DNA of 7,615 nucleotides, from assembly GCA_038250135.1 (NCBI GenBank), contig JBBSCP010000236.1, positions 1-7,615 on the forward strand. Reading direction: 5' to 3'. The notes under the pieces are model-generated. The model worked only from the letters and a program-made list of their open reading frames with translations, had not been told where the DNA came from and searched no databases. Shown piece by piece: positions 5,714-7,615 of the stretch. Both the position numbers and the translations under genes were made by a program. The first letter of the stretch is position 1. Each line of letters opens with the position of its first letter. Source of the stretch: Falsiroseomonas sp038250135 (GTDB taxonomy: Bacteria > Pseudomonadota > Alphaproteobacteria > Acetobacterales > Acetobacteraceae).

Positions 5714-7615
5714 ATGAGCGACCAACCGACCCAGGCGCTCATCGCGCGCTGCGAGGAAACCGGCCGCGCGGCGCAGGCCGCACTCGCCTGGATGCGCGAC
5801 TTCCCCACGCGCAGCGCGCAAAGCCGCCCGGCGCTGGAACGCGAGTTCCGCCTCGCCTCTGTGCAGGCGCGCAAGCTGCGCGCCGCCGCGGCACGGCCGA
5901 TGGCGGTGGGCGTCTATGGGCTGTCGCAGGCCGGCAAATCCTATTTGATCTCGACGCTGGCGCGTCCCGAGGGAAGGCCACTCACCGCGGAACTCGACGC
6001 GCCGCGCCCCTTCCTCGCCGACATCAACCCCGAGAGCGACAAGGAGGCGACCGGCCTCGTCACGCGCTTCACCATGCGGCGCGAGACAGGCCCGCCCGGC
6101 TTCCCCGCGCGCATCCGCCTGCTGACGGAGATCGACCTTGTCAAAATCTTGGCGAACTCCTGGTTCCGCGACGCGCGCGACCCGGAACTCGCCGGGCATG
6201 TGGCGCCGGAAGCCGTGACGGCGGCGCTGGAATCGCTTCAGGCCAAGGCTGCCGGCGCGGAGAATGGCGAGGTTGCGCAGGAAGATCTGTGGGATCTGCA
6301 AACCTATTGCGAGCGTGAATTCCGCGCCTCGGACGCCATGCGCGTGGCTTTCAAGGGCGTGTTCTGGGACCGCGCGGCGCTGCTCGCCCCGCGCCTCTCC
6401 CTCGAACAGCGCTGCGAACTCTACGCGCTGTTGTGGAACCGCTTCGAGCCCTTCACCTCCCTGTTGAAGCGCCTGTGCGGGCGGCTGCGCGAGCTGCGCT
6501 TCGAGCGCGACGCCTGGATGCCGATCGCGGCCCTGGTGCCCAAGACCGACAGCGTGCTGCGCGTCGATACCCTCGGCCATCTGCACGACGCGAACGCGCC
6601 GATGATCGAGGTGCTTTCGCAAGGTGGGGCGCGCACGCGCATGACGCGGCCCGAGCTCACCGCGCTGATCGCCGAACTCCAGATCACCATGTCCGAGCTG
6701 CCCTGGCCGGTGTTCGAGACCACAGACCTGCTCGACTTCCCCGGTGCCCGCGAACGACGCGGGCGCAACCATGCCGAGGAGATCGGCAACGACCCCGCCC
6801 AGGTCGGCGAATACTATCTGCGCGGCAAGGTCGCCTACCTGTTCGACCGCTACGCCGATGAGCGCGAACTGAACGCGCTGCTGCTCTGCATCAAGGAGAG
6901 CAACAACGCCTATGACAGCACGATCCGCGCCTCGATCCGCGGCTGGATCGCGCGCACCCATGGCGAGACGCCGGAGGATCGCGCGCGGGTCGCGACCTCG
7001 CTGTTCATCATCCTCACGCGCATGGACATGCACTTCAACCGCACGCCGGGGCGCGACGACAACGCGCCCTCGGATGACCTGTGGAATGCGCGCATCACGG
7101 CCTCGATCGTGCAGCCGCTGTCCGAAGCGCAAGGCTGGCTCGGCGCCTGGCACCCCGACAAGCCCTTCGACAACACGCTGTTGGCGCGCAATCCGGAGAA
7201 GTCGCAATCGCTTTCCGTCCTCGCGGCCGATGGCAGCGAGGGCAGCTATGCGGCCGGCGTGCCGGACAAGCTCGCGCGCTGGGGCGCGGAATTCGCGGCA
7301 CACCCCGATGTGCGCCGCCATGTCGCGGACCCGGTGCGGGCGTGGAACGAGGTGTTCCGGCTCAACGATGCGGGCATGAGCTATCTGGTGGAATGCCTCG
7401 GCCCGGTCTGCGTGCCGGAGAACAAGCGCCGCCAGGTGGCGAACCAGATCGACGCGCTGCGCGCCGCACTCCGCCGGCAGATGCAGAACTGGCATGTGAG
7501 CGACGACCTCGATGCGCAGGAGCAGCAGCGCCTGGCGAAGCTCGACCCGGCGATCGAGGCCTTGGCCCAGGCCGTGGTGGATGGGCGCTTCGGCACCCTG
7601 CTCGCGCTGTTGCAG
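5714..7615 (+). CDS. srfC: SrfC family putative virulence factor, P-loop/dynamin-like GTPase (3' truncated by window)
   Basis: The frame is open for 634 codons to the right edge without a stop, so the C-terminus is missing; family members are generally longer (about 700-850, from memory). A helical N-terminus (1-62) precedes a Walker A/G1 motif GLSQAGKS (69-76, K75). Candidate switch threonines are T113/T117 in EATGLVTRF. A G3-like LLDFPGARER has D341 and G344, and a G4-like TRMD sits at 435-438. The G1-G4 order fits a dynamin-like GTPase, but G1 and G3 are about 265 residues apart, implying a large helical insertion. The visible end (about 580-634) is Gln/Leu/Arg-rich and likely coiled coil. 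There is no signal peptide or membrane helix, so it is cytoplasmic. The ATG lies 1 nt after the srfB stop (TGAGATG), with a G-rich stretch at 5702-5707 as the only ribosome-site candidate; coupling to srfB is likely. Identification rests on motifs plus position directly after srfB. Confidence 0.88.
   Translation, partial: MSDQPTQALIARCEETGRAAQAALAWMRDFPTRSAQSRPALEREFRLASVQARKLRAAAARPMAVGVYGLSQAGKSYLISTLARPEGRPLTAELDAPRPFLADINPESDKEATGLVTRFTMRRETGPPGFPARIRLLTEIDLVKILANSWFRDARDPELAGHVAPEAVTAALESLQAKAAGAENGEVAQEDLWDLQTYCEREFRASDAMRVAFKGVFWDRAALLAPRLSLEQRCELYALLWNRFEPFTSLLKRLCGRLRELRFERDAWMPIAALVPKTDSVLRVDTLGHLHDANAPMIEVLSQGGARTRMTRPELTALIAELQITMSELPWPVFETTDLLDFPGARERRGRNHAEEIGNDPAQVGEYYLRGKVAYLFDRYADERELNALLLCIKESNNAYDSTIRASIRGWIARTHGETPEDRARVATSLFIILTRMDMHFNRTPGRDDNAPSDDLWNARITASIVQPLSEAQGWLGAWHPDKPFDNTLLARNPEKSQSLSVLAADGSEGSYAAGVPDKLARWGAEFAAHPDVRRHVADPVRAWNEVFRLNDAGMSYLVECLGPVCVPENKRRQVANQIDALRAALRRQMQNWHVSDDLDAQEQQRLAKLDPAIEALAQAVVDGRFGTLLALLQ

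Noticed and set aside
5543..7495. 650-codon open frame on the minus strand
   Set aside because: It lies wholly antisense to srfC and the end of srfB; composition (Ala, Arg, His, Gln, Gly-rich, no motifs) is that of a high-GC shadow frame, while the + strand frame has P-loop, DFPG and TRMD motifs.

Overview
The window is wholly coding on the + strand, with very high GC (about 70% by eye, with G or C at most third codon positions). It looks like chromosomal DNA from a high-GC Gram-negative bacterium, probably an alphaproteobacterium. That placement is an inference from base composition and from inner-membrane/periplasm-type proteins, not from a marker gene.

Layout, left to right: (1) the last 85 codons of an unidentified gene ending in a proline-rich tail with pentapeptide repeats (1-258); (2) a SrfA-like single-pass membrane protein with a cytoplasmic N-terminal domain, one membrane segment, a coiled coil flanked by two cysteines, a long polyproline stalk and a DUF2135/YfaP-like beta domain (268-1617); (3) a membrane-anchored, cysteine-rich VWA protein with an intact metal-binding (MIDAS) motif (1614-2615); (4) SrfB, a large protein with actin/Hsp70-like ATPase motifs (2644-5712); (5) SrfC, a P-loop/dynamin-like NTPase cut off by the right edge (5714 to beyond 7615). 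Gaps are 9 nt, -4 nt, 28 nt and 1 nt, so this is almost certainly one operon. No promoter, terminator, RNA gene, mobile element or CRISPR array is visible, and no gene-free stretch exceeds 28 nt.

SrfA/SrfB/SrfC are named after the Salmonella SsrB-regulated srfABC operon and are annotated in many proteobacteria as putative virulence factors without a settled biochemical role. Here the operon reads as a possible trans-envelope machine: two cytoplasmic NTPases (an actin-like ATPase and a dynamin-like GTPase) encoded with two inner-membrane proteins that put a DUF2135-like domain and a VWA adhesion/metal-binding domain into the periplasm. The most interesting new observation is that both membrane proteins carry the same module just outside the membrane: Cys, 35 residues including a short coiled coil with an LRxRLAxLE core, then Cys, with exactly the same spacing. 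Every cysteine of both proteins lies on the predicted periplasmic side. The 28-nt gap before srfB is bridged exactly by an 11-codon mini-ORF that overlaps both neighbours by ATGA.
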